64,000 nucleotides of DNA, taken from contig JABFRU010000011.1 of assembly GCA_013140985.1 (NCBI GenBank), positions 62,001 through 126,000 of the forward strand, given 5' to 3'. A program made the position numbers and the translations under genes. Shown piece after piece: positions 9,321 through 18,723 of the stretch; positions within the stretch are counted from its first letter, which is position 1; every line of letters starts with the position of its first letter. The notes below the pieces were generated by a model. That model was given only the letters and a program-made list of their open reading frames with translations, was not told the origin of the DNA and did no database searches. This DNA comes from Chitinophagaceae bacterium. Its GTDB lineage: Bacteria > Bacteroidota > Bacteroidia > Chitinophagales > Chitinophagaceae.

Positions 9321-10058
9321 CTACGGTGGCGCCATCCCTATTACTTTTCTTATATCCGGATCAGTCAACAAATTATTCATCTGCCGCATGATATGCGATG
9401 CCCGTTGGGAAACATAAGAGCCATTTATCTTGTATCGCTTTGGATTGGGCAAACATGCAGCGATCAATGCCGCTTCTCTTTGCGTTAAATTTTTTGCCGA
9501 TTTTTTAAAATAAATTTGCGAAGCCATTTCTATTCCAAATATCCCTTCGCCCATTTCTACCTGGTTCAAATACATTTCCAAAATTCTTTTCTTTCCCCAG
9601 ATGAGTTCGATCATAAAAGTAAAATATACTTCCAGCCCTTTTCGTATCCAGCTCCGGCCCTGCCATAAAAAAACATTCTTTGCCACCTGCTGGCTGATGG
9701 TACTTGCCCCTCTTATTCTGGCATTTTTCCTTTCATTGTTCTTTCTTGCCTTATCTATACTCTTCCAGTCAAACCCACGATGATCCGGAAAAAGTTGGTC
9801 TTCTGCTGATATGACCGCCAGTTTTGCATTAGGAGAAATACTTGTTCTGCATATATAGTCTCTTTTAAAACCATGTCCCCCAACCCAACTTACCAATTGT
9901 GTCATCGTAATGGGCGGATTCACCCATTTCAACAATACAATATAAAAAAGCTGGATGATGAATATCCAGAGGAAAATGCGTTTGGTCCACTTCCAAATTT
10001 TTTTTTGCAGTAGTTTTCGTTTACTTGTTTTATTATCAGATCCGTTCGCCATAAGCAA
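9321..10058 (-). CDS. mtgA: Monofunctional biosynthetic peptidoglycan transglycosylase
   Basis: AVISAEDQLFPDHRGFDWKSI, ASTISQQVAKNVFLWQGRSWIRKGLEVYFTFMIELIWGKKRILEMYLNQVEMG (GT51 motifs). Confidence 0.94.
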   Translation of the reverse strand: MLMANGSDNKTSKRKLLQKKIWKWTKRIFLWIFIIQLFYIVLLKWVNPPITMTQLVSWVGGHGFKRDYICRTSISPNAKLAVISAEDQLFPDHRGFDWKSIDKARKNNERKNARIRGASTISQQVAKNVFLWQGRSWIRKGLEVYFTFMIELIWGKKRILEMYLNQVEMGEGIFGIEMASQIYFKKSAKNLTQREAALIAACLPNPKRYKINGSYVSQRASHIMRQMNNLLTDPDIRKVIGMAPP

Positions 10059-10668
10059 TCAATCCCCAAACGAGGGCAATGCCGAAAATAATTAATAACA
10101 AGCCATTGAGGCGGTTAATGATATGAATATTATGTGGTGTGAGCCGGTTGCGGATCTTTCCGGCTAAAAAAACTTTTAATATATCCGTGCCCAGCATCCA
10201 CATAAGACAGGTTGTGAAAGCAATGATCTTTTGTTGCAATGTAAGGTCAATAATAACCGTTGATGCATATATCCAGAAAATAAATACGGAGGGATTCAGT
10301 GTATTCATGAAATAGCCGGATAAAAATATTTTGGCATAATCTCTTTTCCGGAACTTAAAGACCTGTTGTCCTTCTTCATTCACTTTTACTTTTTTGAAGA
10401 AAAGAAAGTAAATGCCGGTAGCAACCAGAAAAGCACAACCCGCAATTCCCACCAGGTATTTATGGCTTTTTAACTGTTCAAATAATGTGGTGAACAAATT
10501 GACAAGCAACACCATTGTTATGTCGCTGGCAGAAACGCCAAAAACAAAAGTGAGACCGCCCTTATGTCCATTGTTAAGACTTTGCTTGATAATAGTGAAC
10601 AAAACGGGGCCCACTGAGATACTCAGCAATAAACCGAAGGTCAGTCCTTTTACAATGGCCTCTATCAT
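10036..10668 (-). CDS. LysE family transporter
   Basis: GLTFGLLLSISVGPVLFTIIKQSLNNGHKGGLTFVFGVSASD. Confidence 0.9.
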   Translation of the reverse strand: MIEAIVKGLTFGLLLSISVGPVLFTIIKQSLNNGHKGGLTFVFGVSASDITMVLLVNLFTTLFEQLKSHKYLVGIAGCAFLVATGIYFLFFKKVKVNEEGQQVFKFRKRDYAKIFLSGYFMNTLNPSVFIFWIYASTVIIDLTLQQKIIAFTTCLMWMLGTDILKVFLAGKIRNRLTPHNIHIINRLNGLLLIIFGIALVWGLIAYGERI

Positions 10669-10685
10669 GCGAATAAGATAGCTAA

Positions 10686-10718
10686 AAGTAAAAAACCTCT
10701 TGCAGAATAAAGAGGTTT
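10686..10718 (-). terminator. Rho-independent terminator downstream of GH3 gene
   Basis: AAACCTCTT (10693-10701) pairs with AAGAGGTTT (10710-10718); minus-strand T run follows. Confidence 0.7.
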
Positions 10719-10724
10719 ACAAAT

Positions 10725-12257
10725 TTAAATATTACCTGTTTGCAGGAAACGGTTCCACTCGTCCAGCATTTTTCCTTTCATTACCCTGGGAAATTTATGC
10801 TGGCTCCCCAACTTTCCTTTAAGTTCCATGAATTTCAAGAATTTTTCTTCCGGCAATACTTCAAGGAATACTGCTTTCAATGCACTGTCCCTTTCCACAG
10901 CATAATCATCATTCAATACCCGGAGGTTCTCATCAATGCGTTTGCGTAATTGTTCCGCATCAATTTTATCATTCGTAGCCACATACCAGCGATGGGCAAA
11001 AAAGTTCTCATACGGAAATCCAACTACGGTAAATTCAGGAATACTAATATTGAATTCTTCGCTGACCAGTTCAATGGCCTTATTCATATTTTCAACACTA
11101 AGATGCTCGCCGGTAAGACTCAAAAAATGTTTTATGCGTCCGGTGATCACCACCTCACTTCTTTCCAGGTCAACAAATTTTATTGTATCGCCCAATATAT
11201 ATCGCCATGATCCGGCGTTGGTACTCATCAGCAGTACATATTCTTTTCCTTCTTCCACTTCATGGATCATTTTTGCATCGGGATTCGCAACGATATTTCC
11301 TTCATGATCAAAATTCTTTTCATCAAAAGGAACAAATTCAAAAAAGATATTATTGTTCAATATGAGTTGCATGCCTTTGGCATGTTCTCTTGTTTTATAA
11401 CCAACAAAACCTTCGCTGGAAAGATAGTTCTCGATATACACAATGGGTTTGCTTAATAGTTTTTCAAACCCTTTTTTATACGGCTCAAATGCTACACCGC
11501 CATGAACAAAAAAGCTGAAGTTGGGCCATATTTCATGAATGTTTTTTACTTTATAATGTTCGATCACCATTTCCATACACATCTGGCACCATGCAGGAAC
11601 ACCTACGATGTAACCAATATCCCATTCTTTTGCATGCTCAACGATCTCATTCAGTTTTTGATTCCAATCGCCTAATGCTGCAATGCGGCCACCTGGTTTA
11701 TAAAAACTCTGGAACCAGAATGGCCTTTTCTTCGCTAATATGCCGCTAAGATCTCCCGCATACCAGCCTGCATTTCCTTTTTTAAGATCTGTTGTTCCGC
11801 CGATCATTAAAAATCCTTTGGTCATGGCTCTTTTATTGGCCTCTTCATATCGTATCAAACTTAAAAGCTGGCGGAGGTAATTAACAGTATTGCTTCGCAG
11901 CAGATCTCTTGTAACGGGAATATACTTACTCGCTGCTTCGGATGTCCCGGAACTCAGCGCATAATATTTTATTTTACCCGGCCATGCAACATCCGGAACC
12001 CCGTCCAGTGTTTTTTTCCACCACTCATTATATATTTTGTTATAGTCATGCACCGGTACCAGCTCCTGGAATTTTTTTGCGGGATGGCGGTTCAACAAGG
12101 CTTCATCAAAACGATAATGCTGGCCGAATTCAGTGAACCTTGCTTTTTTCAACAATTTTTTTAATACCCTTATCTGCTGGCGCTTCGGATCATTGGGTGG
12201 GATACGTAGTGCTGCAGCTATTGCCCTGGGAAGTTTGATATCGATGATAGTTGCCAT
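10725..12257 (-). CDS. GH3 auxin-responsive promoter family protein (acyl-adenylase-like)
   Basis: YYALSSGTSEAASKYIPVT, MIGGTTDLKKGNAGWYAGDLSGIL, YLSSEGFVGYKT, YILGDTIKFVD. Confidence 0.9.
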   Translation of the reverse strand: MATIIDIKLPRAIAAALRIPPNDPKRQQIRVLKKLLKKARFTEFGQHYRFDEALLNRHPAKKFQELVPVHDYNKIYNEWWKKTLDGVPDVAWPGKIKYYALSSGTSEAASKYIPVTRDLLRSNTVNYLRQLLSLIRYEEANKRAMTKGFLMIGGTTDLKKGNAGWYAGDLSGILAKKRPFWFQSFYKPGGRIAALGDWNQKLNEIVEHAKEWDIGYIVGVPAWCQMCMEMVIEHYKVKNIHEIWPNFSFFVHGGVAFEPYKKGFEKLLSKPIVYIENYLSSEGFVGYKTREHAKGMQLILNNNIFFEFVPFDEKNFDHEGNIVANPDAKMIHEVEEGKEYVLLMSTNAGSWRYILGDTIKFVDLERSEVVITGRIKHFLSLTGEHLSVENMNKAIELVSEEFNISIPEFTVVGFPYENFFAHRWYVATNDKIDAEQLRKRIDENLRVLNDDYAVERDSALKAVFLEVLPEEKFLKFMELKGKLGSQHKFPRVMKGKMLDEWNRFLQTGNI

Positions 12258-12304
12258 TGAGTGGTTCAGGTGATGCGATAAAGTTAAGCAATGTTATAGC
12301 AATG

Positions 12305-12773
12305 AGCAATTGACAATAGACAATTGGCAATTGGCAATTATTCCGTTCTTATATTAATATTTTTCTGGGTTGTTTATCATGTGATTTAACAATCTGCCAA
12401 TCTCTGCATTTTTGTCCAGAAATGCCTTATATATAATTTCATCGATATAATTACAGGCAAAAGCAAAATCCAGCCAACCAGAGGTCTCTGAATTCTCCAT
12501 ATCGCTGTCTGTTATCTTAGAAACAAAGTGTGCCGGATATTTTTTCTTTCTGTATGCTTCCAGTAAACAAATACAAACGCTTCTCGAAGACCTCCTGATC
12601 TGATCGGTCAGGGAATACGTTTCTTCTTTAGGAAATTTTTTAGAGATTTGAAAAATTTCCATCGCTAACTCGAAAGCAAGTTTAAATACTTTGGTTTCTT
12701 TTACACTTTTTGCAGCCATTATTTAGACTTTACTAATTGCAATCATTGTATATTGCTTATCGTCAATTGCCTA
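12305..12773. repeat. Inverted-repeat-flanked cassette carrying a four-helix-bundle gene
   Basis: Left arm AGCAATTGACAATAGACAATTGGCAATTGGCAATTA (12305-12340); right arm reverse complement TAGGCAATTGACGATAAGCAATATACAATGATTGCAATTAG (12733-12773). Confidence 0.75.
12354..12719 (-). CDS. Four helix bundle protein (23S rRNA-intervening-sequence protein family)
   Basis: KVFKLAFELAMEIFQISKKFPKEETYSLTDQIRRSSRSVCICLLEAYRKK. Confidence 0.9.
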   Translation of the reverse strand: MAAKSVKETKVFKLAFELAMEIFQISKKFPKEETYSLTDQIRRSSRSVCICLLEAYRKKKYPAHFVSKITDSDMENSETSGWLDFAFACNYIDEIIYKAFLDKNAEIGRLLNHMINNPEKY

Positions 12774-12782
12774 TTTTTCACA

Positions 12783-14726
12783 TCAGCCGCCGAGGTTGCG
12801 GTACATTCTCCATAATAATTTCAGATCGCCGGCAGGTTCATAATCCCGGGCATACCAGTAGTCCATCATTTGCAGGCTTTCCAAAGGAAGGTTTTGTTTT
12901 AATGAGAGAGCAACTCCATTACAAGCTATCACTCCTTTGCGCAAATAAGGCAGTCGCTTTTCTTCCATGGCATAACCCACCCATGTTTTTTTAGCAACCA
13001 TCACAGCAAAACAATTAGCAAAAAAGTGAAATGGCTTTTTGACAATAAAAAGATGAACAGGAAAAATGATCAGTCCAAAAAAAGAAACAAAAAGGTCGAT
13101 TAGTCTTTTTAACCGCCGGTTATATGGATCAGCCAGCTTGTACCCATTTTCTTTTGATACTGCTTCTCCCGATGTGTTCCTTGAATCACTCCCAACTATA
13201 CTATTACTACCTGAAGCATGAAACTTGATCCTTATTCCCGGAGATAACTGTTGTACTGCCTGGATGATCTTTGAAAATGATAAGACACCTTCGCAAAAGA
13301 TCAATTCCCTGAAAGGAATAGAAAGTGACAGTTCATCAATTTTTTGGAGATTGCCCACTGCTGCATGGTCATTTTCTTCAACAGCCACTCTTCCCAAAAT
13401 TTTTTCCTGTAGCCCCGCCTCTTTTATCAGTGCCGTAGTTTGCTTGTATTCCTCCGGGGAACCAACAATAAGGGTATTGGCGTTTTCTTCCCGGTGTTCG
13501 TTGCTGCTCAAGACAGCAGAACGGATCAATATCCATCTTAATATGCTGATGAATAAAAATGCAAGCAACGATCCGAATAAAAGAATCCCTCTTGAAAAAC
13601 GAACGCTTTCCGGTAATAATGCATAGGCCGCCAGTAATATTATCGTTGCAAATAAAGTTGAGCTTACCAGTTCTGATCTTTTATACCACTTGTCATACAA
13701 ACCGGCAAAATAAGCTGCCAGTAAATAAAACACTGTATAAGCAGGAAAAGCAAACCATAGTAATCTTTGTTCATACTCAGTTTCCGGCCTGACCCATGTG
13801 GCCCAAACATTTTTCATCAGCCAAAAAGAAAGGAGAATGATGCCCGCATCAATTAACGGCAAACCGATACGCCGGATAAAATGTCCTGTAGCGGATACAA
13901 CAGCGCCCAATAAAATACCGATCTGTAATAAAAAATTGAAGAGACCTGCCCGGTTACCTTTATAATGTTTACGAACAAAAATGCTCATGGCTTTGTAAAA
14001 CATCCGCACATAATTCATACTTCCTTTGCGGGTACTTTCGCCTTTGAAATGTATGACGCTGCTTCCTGAAAAGTAATAGTTTTTGTATCCTGCTTTTTGA
14101 ATGCGATAACTCAGGTCAATATCTTCTCCATACATAAAGAACACTTCATCAAAGCCACCGGTCTTATCCAGTACTTCTTTTTTGATCATCATGAATGCGC
14201 CGGCCAGCACATCCACTTCATGATCTTCCTTTTCATTCAAGTGACCGAGATGATATTTTGCAAATGTCTTTGACCGGGGAAATAATTTTGACAACCCGAA
14301 TAACTTATACAAAGATGTGGCCGGCGAAGGAAAAGCTCTTTTTGATTCTTTGAGGAAACGGCCACGGCCATCAAGCATTTTTATTCCAACAGCCCCTGTA
14401 TCCGGATGTGATGCGAAAAAACAGGTGCATTGTTGAAAACAATCTTCCGGCACCAATGTGTCGGGATTTAAAAACAAAATGAATTTTCCTTTTGCTTCTG
14501 CCAATCCCCGGTTACATCCTTTTGCAAAACCAAGATTCTCTTTATTGACAATAAATTTTACAGAAGGAAACAACGGGACAAGGTATTCAATACTATTGTC
14601 TGATGAATTATTATCAACCACTATTACTTCCGCCTCCATGCCTTTTATTGCTTTTTGTACAGAATAAAGGCATTGCTCAAGGAAATGCTTGACGTTATAA
14701 TTAACTATGACAACAGACAGGGTCAA
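12783..14726 (-). CDS. GT2 glycosyltransferase fused to TM region and a degenerate sugar-phosphotransferase-like C-terminus
   Basis: LTLSVVIVNYNVKHFLEQCLYSV..., MYGEDIDLSYRIQKAGYKNYYF; C-terminus RRLKRLIDLFVSFFGLIIFP...DLKLLWRMYRNLGG. TTG start proposed at 14726; the ORF is open to 14783. Confidence 0.8.
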   Translation of the reverse strand: MTLSVVIVNYNVKHFLEQCLYSVQKAIKGMEAEVIVVDNNSSDNSIEYLVPLFPSVKFIVNKENLGFAKGCNRGLAEAKGKFILFLNPDTLVPEDCFQQCTCFFASHPDTGAVGIKMLDGRGRFLKESKRAFPSPATSLYKLFGLSKLFPRSKTFAKYHLGHLNEKEDHEVDVLAGAFMMIKKEVLDKTGGFDEVFFMYGEDIDLSYRIQKAGYKNYYFSGSSVIHFKGESTRKGSMNYVRMFYKAMSIFVRKHYKGNRAGLFNFLLQIGILLGAVVSATGHFIRRIGLPLIDAGIILLSFWLMKNVWATWVRPETEYEQRLLWFAFPAYTVFYLLAAYFAGLYDKWYKRSELVSSTLFATIILLAAYALLPESVRFSRGILLFGSLLAFLFISILRWILIRSAVLSSNEHREENANTLIVGSPEEYKQTTALIKEAGLQEKILGRVAVEENDHAAVGNLQKIDELSLSIPFRELIFCEGVLSFSKIIQAVQQLSPGIRIKFHASGSNSIVGSDSRNTSGEAVSKENGYKLADPYNRRLKRLIDLFVSFFGLIIFPVHLFIVKKPFHFFANCFAVMVAKKTWVGYAMEEKRLPYLRKGVIACNGVALSLKQNLPLESLQMMDYWYARDYEPAGDLKLLWRMYRNLGG

Positions 14727-14822
14727 ATCACACAAAGTATTAGCTACGAAGTACGAAGTTTTCAGGAAGAGTTCAAAATACAAGCTCTTTTAAATCAAGG
14801 TGGCCAATGGTTATCTTTGCCC

Positions 14823-15602
14823 ATGCTCAAATCCACATTGATCAACGCTGCAAAAGCAGGTGCTTCAGAGATATTACGCTTCTTTAACCGGGAGTTTACG
14901 GTCAGCAATAAAGAAGGCGTCAACAACCTTGTTACCGAAGCCGATCATGCTTCAGAAAAAGCGATCATTGAAGTAATTAAAGCCGCTTTTCCTGGTCATC
15001 ATATCCTGAGTGAAGAAGCTGGCGAGATCATCCGGGATTCTGATTATAAATGGATCATTGATCCCATTGATGGCACGATCAACTTTGCACATGGCATTCC
15101 ATTGAACTGTGTTTCGATCGGCGTTGAATACAATGCAGAAATAATAATGGCAGCAGTGTATAATCCGCATATCAATGAGTTGTTTTTCGCAGAAAAAGGA
15201 AAAGGCGCAACACTTAACGACAAACCGATCCGTGTCAGCGAACAAACAAAAGCCATTCATGCCTGTTTGGTAACAGGCTTCCCTTATACCTATATTAATA
15301 TACCGAATGGTCCGCTGGAAATATTTGAGCGTTTTGTTCGCAAAGGTGTTCCTGTACGAAGATTAGGTTCTGCTGCTATTGATCTTTGCTGGGTAGCCTG
15401 CGGAAGGTTTGATGGATTTTATGAACATAAATTAGAAGCCTGGGACAGTGCTGCCGGCTATCTGATAGTTGAAGAGGCAGGAGGAAAAGTAACCGATCTT
15501 GCAGGAAATAAATTTTCCGTTTACCAGCATAAAGTGCTTGCCACAAATGGAAAGATACATGAGGAGATGGTTGAAGTGATCAATGGGAGGAAAGAGCTGT
15601 AA
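14823..15602 (+). CDS. Inositol monophosphatase family protein
   Basis: EADHASEKAIIEVIKAAFPGHHILSEEAG, WIIDPIDGTINFAHGIP, LEAWDSAAGYLIVEEAGG. Confidence 0.93.
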   Translation: MLKSTLINAAKAGASEILRFFNREFTVSNKEGVNNLVTEADHASEKAIIEVIKAAFPGHHILSEEAGEIIRDSDYKWIIDPIDGTINFAHGIPLNCVSIGVEYNAEIIMAAVYNPHINELFFAEKGKGATLNDKPIRVSEQTKAIHACLVTGFPYTYINIPNGPLEIFERFVRKGVPVRRLGSAAIDLCWVACGRFDGFYEHKLEAWDSAAGYLIVEEAGGKVTDLAGNKFSVYQHKVLATNGKIHEEMVEVINGRKEL

Positions 15603-15606
15603 ATAT

Positions 15607-16147
15607 TTTTGATTTGGGGTTTTGGATTTTAGATTGCTCTTTATAGCTCTTGATTTCCTGGCGGTGAAAAAACGATAACCCGGCGTGTTTTTCACCTCAA
15701 AAAATTCTTTCGCAGGTTTTAGTTTGAGTTAAAACTAAAACTTATGACAGAAAAAGAACTTAAGGCAAGAACAAAATCGATTGCCATTGCTGTAGCAAGA
15801 TTGGCAATTAAATTAAGCAGTAACAAGATAAACAATACGTATATCGGACAAATTTTACGAAGTTCTGCATCAATGGGTGCAAATTACAGAGCAGCATGCA
15901 GGGCAAAGTCAACAAAGGATTTTATTTATAAATTACAGGTGGTTGAAGAAGAAACTGATGAAACGATGTATTTTTTAGAATTACTTGCTGAATTCAATGA
16001 GAATCATAGGGTGGAAATGAGAAATATTTATAAAGACTCGGAGTTGATACTTAAAATAATAGTTAGCTCGATAAAAACCTCTCAAAAAAAAGAGGATATA
16101 ACGATCAGCAGGCAATCCAAAATCAAAAATCTAAAATCAAAAAAAAG
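15607..16147. repeat. Inverted-repeat-flanked cassette carrying a second four-helix-bundle gene
   Basis: Left TTTTTGATTTGGGGTTTTGGATTTTAGATTGC (15607-15638) vs reverse complement of the right arm TTTTTGATTTTAGATTTTTGATTTTGGATTGC (near 16111-16147): 27/32 matches by hand alignment. Confidence 0.8.
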
Positions 16148-16154
16148 TGAGTAG
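15744..16154 (+). CDS. Four helix bundle protein (23S rRNA-intervening-sequence protein family)
   Basis: IAIAVARLAIKLSSNKINNTYIGQILRSSASMGANYRAACRAKSTKDFIYKLQVVEEETDETMYFLELL. C-terminus RQSKIKNLKSKKSE is encoded by the right inverted-repeat arm. Confidence 0.9.
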   Translation: MTEKELKARTKSIAIAVARLAIKLSSNKINNTYIGQILRSSASMGANYRAACRAKSTKDFIYKLQVVEEETDETMYFLELLAEFNENHRVEMRNIYKDSELILKIIVSSIKTSQKKEDITISRQSKIKNLKSKKSE

Positions 16155-17193
16155 TGAACAGCGTACAGAAATAAACAGCCTGGGGGAATTTGGTTTGATC
16201 GAATATTTGACCAAAAATATTGAATTGCAAAATGCCTCTTCAATATTGGGAGTGGGCGACGATGCAGCCGTTATAGATCATTTCGGAAAGCAAACTGTCA
16301 TTACAACCGATCTGCTGGTGGAAGGTGTTCATTTTGATTTGATGTACACACCCCTCAAACATCTTGGCTATAAAAGTGTGGTTGTAAACCTCAGTGATAT
16401 CTATGCGATGAATGCTGTGCCAACACAAATTGTTATCGGGTTGGCGATCAGTAATCGTTTTAGCCTGGAAGCGATCAATGAATTTTACGAAGGTGTGTAT
16501 GCGGCTTGTGAAAAATATGATGTTGACCTGGTAGGCGGAGATACTGCTTCTTCACAAAAAGGTTTTATTATCTCCATTACAGCAATCGGGGAAGTAGCTC
16601 CTGATAAATATGTAAAAAGAAACACAGCACAAAAAGGAGACCTGCTTTGTGTGAGTGGTGATCTTGGTGCCGCTTATGTAGGTTTATTGTTTCTGGAAAG
16701 AGAAAAAAAGATCTTTATGGAAAGTCCGGGTGTGCAACCGGACCTGGAAGGCGAATCGTATGTAATAGGGCGGCTATTGAAACCGGAAGCCAGAAGAGAC
16801 ATCATTGATTTTTTTGCTGAGAAAGAAATTGTTCCGACATCTATGATCGATATCAGTGATGGATTAAGCTCAGAGATAATGCATATTTGCAAACAAAGCC
16901 AGTTGGGTTGTGTATTGTATGAAGAAAAAATACCGGTGGCAGAAGAAATGAAAAAAGCAGCTTTCAAATTTGAAATAGATCCAACTGCCTGTGCGTTAAG
17001 CGGCGGAGAAGATTATGAATTGCTGTTCACTATTCCACAATCAGAATATGATAAACTAACAATGAATGAGCAGATCAGTGTGGTAGGATATATGACAGCT
17101 GCAGAGGAGGGAGTACAGATTATTACCAAGGGCGGAAATAAACATCCCATTACAGCACAAGGCTGGAATCATATAACTAAGAACCACGATTAA
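16147..17193 (+). CDS. thiL: Thiamine-monophosphate kinase
   Basis: GVGDDAAVIDHFGKQTVITTDLLVEGVHFDL, HLGYKSVVVNLSDIYAMNA, LVGGDTASS, ALSGGEDYELLFT. GTG start. Confidence 0.95.
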   Translation: MSSEQRTEINSLGEFGLIEYLTKNIELQNASSILGVGDDAAVIDHFGKQTVITTDLLVEGVHFDLMYTPLKHLGYKSVVVNLSDIYAMNAVPTQIVIGLAISNRFSLEAINEFYEGVYAACEKYDVDLVGGDTASSQKGFIISITAIGEVAPDKYVKRNTAQKGDLLCVSGDLGAAYVGLLFLEREKKIFMESPGVQPDLEGESYVIGRLLKPEARRDIIDFFAEKEIVPTSMIDISDGLSSEIMHICKQSQLGCVLYEEKIPVAEEMKKAAFKFEIDPTACALSGGEDYELLFTIPQSEYDKLTMNEQISVVGYMTAAEEGVQIITKGGNKHPITAQGWNHITKNHD

Positions 17194-17210
17194 AAGGATA
17201 AAGAAAGATT

Positions 17211-18722
17211 ATGAGGAGATTATTGATATTGCTTTCCATTCCCTTTGTTTTACTTAGTTGTGGAGTAAACAAATCTTCTTTTTCCCCCTCTAAAAAATAT
17301 TCTCCTGAACAGCTAGCAAAAGATTACTCCCTTTATCAAAATATCCTCGAAGAGCATCACCCGAGTTTATATTGGTACACTCCAAAGGACAGCATGGATT
17401 ATTATTTCGATTGGGGCCGGCAGCATTTAAAAGATTCAATGACAGAGCCCGAGTTTCGCAAAGTGTTGAATTATGTCACGGCCAAGATCAATTGCGGTCA
17501 CACTACTGTACGAACATCTAAAGCATGGTCGAAATACAGCGATACGGTAAGACCGGGTAAGATCTTTCCGTTGAGTGTAAAAGTATGGGAGGATGCCATG
17601 GTGGTAACTACCAATTTAAACAGGCGGGATTCGATACTAAAAAGAGGAACAGTTATTACAAAAATAAATGACAGAACTAAAACTGCGCTGATTGATACAA
17701 TGCTCGATTATATTTCTACTGATGGCTACAATCGTACTCATAAACATCAATCGTTGAGCAACCGGGGTTATTTCGGTTCTCTTTATACTTCCCTGTTTGG
17801 TCTCCGGGAAAAATACAATGTTGAATACATTGCTGCTGATGGGCAAATAAATAATATAACGATCCCTGTTTATAATCCCGCTGCAGATACTGTCGGACGA
17901 ACAGGCACTCGTCCATTACAAAGAGTTCCGCAACCATCCAGGAGAGAAAGAAGGCGGATGGAAAAAGCAGCGGCAAGACTTCTTCAGGTTGATTCGGTAA
18001 ATCACACGGCCATGATGAACCTCAACACCTTTGGGAGGAATGCTGGCTTGCGAAAATTCTTTCGACAATCATTTCGCACCCTGAATAATGGCAACATCGG
18101 TCATCTTATCATTGATGTAAGAAGTAATGGTGGCGGAAGTGTTACCAACTCCACTTTGTTAAGCAAATACATCGCTGATCAGAATTTCAAAATTGCAGAT
18201 TCTTTGTATGCCTTAAAAAAGGGCAGCCGGTATGACAAGTATATTAAAGATCAGTTCTGGAATAAACTATTCATGACCTTCTTCACCAAAAAAAGAAAAG
18301 ATGGCTATTACCATTTCGGTTATTTTGAAAACCGCTATTTCAAACCGAAAAAGAACAAACACTACGATGGTAAAGTTTATATCTTGACTGGCGGCAATTC
18401 TTTTTCCGCTACTACATTATTTGTAAGCTCCGTTGTTAAGCAAGACAATGTAACAGTGGTTGGTGAGGAAACAGGAGGCGGTGCTTATGGTAATTCTGCC
18501 TGGTTGTTACCGGATGTAACGCTTCCTGAAACCGGTGTCCGTTTCAGGCTTCCCTTATTCCGGTTAGTTATAGATAAAACAGTTCCTAAAATTGGAAAAG
18601 GATTACAACCAGAGGTAGAAGCACTTCCAACCGTTGATGCCATTCGGCGCAATGCCGATTTCAAAGTGGAAAAAGCAATGGAGTTGATAAAATCAGATAA
18701 GGAAAAGCCGAAGTCAAATTAA
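17211..18722 (+). CDS. S41 family peptidase (lipoprotein)
   Basis: Lipobox VLLSCG; IIDVRSNGGGSVTNS, YILTGGNSFSATTLFVSSV, VGEETGGGAYGNS. Confidence 0.88.
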   Translation: MRRLLILLSIPFVLLSCGVNKSSFSPSKKYSPEQLAKDYSLYQNILEEHHPSLYWYTPKDSMDYYFDWGRQHLKDSMTEPEFRKVLNYVTAKINCGHTTVRTSKAWSKYSDTVRPGKIFPLSVKVWEDAMVVTTNLNRRDSILKRGTVITKINDRTKTALIDTMLDYISTDGYNRTHKHQSLSNRGYFGSLYTSLFGLREKYNVEYIAADGQINNITIPVYNPAADTVGRTGTRPLQRVPQPSRRERRRMEKAAARLLQVDSVNHTAMMNLNTFGRNAGLRKFFRQSFRTLNNGNIGHLIIDVRSNGGGSVTNSTLLSKYIADQNFKIADSLYALKKGSRYDKYIKDQFWNKLFMTFFTKKRKDGYYHFGYFENRYFKPKKNKHYDGKVYILTGGNSFSATTLFVSSVVKQDNVTVVGEETGGGAYGNSAWLLPDVTLPETGVRFRLPLFRLVIDKTVPKIGKGLQPEVEALPTVDAIRRNADFKVEKAMELIKSDKEKPKSN

Positions 18723-18723
18723 T

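Noticed and set aside
14655-14822. N-terminal extension of the inositol monophosphatase ORF
   Set aside because: It overlaps the divergent GT2 gene start; the conserved protein begins at MLKSTLINAAKAGASEIL (14823).
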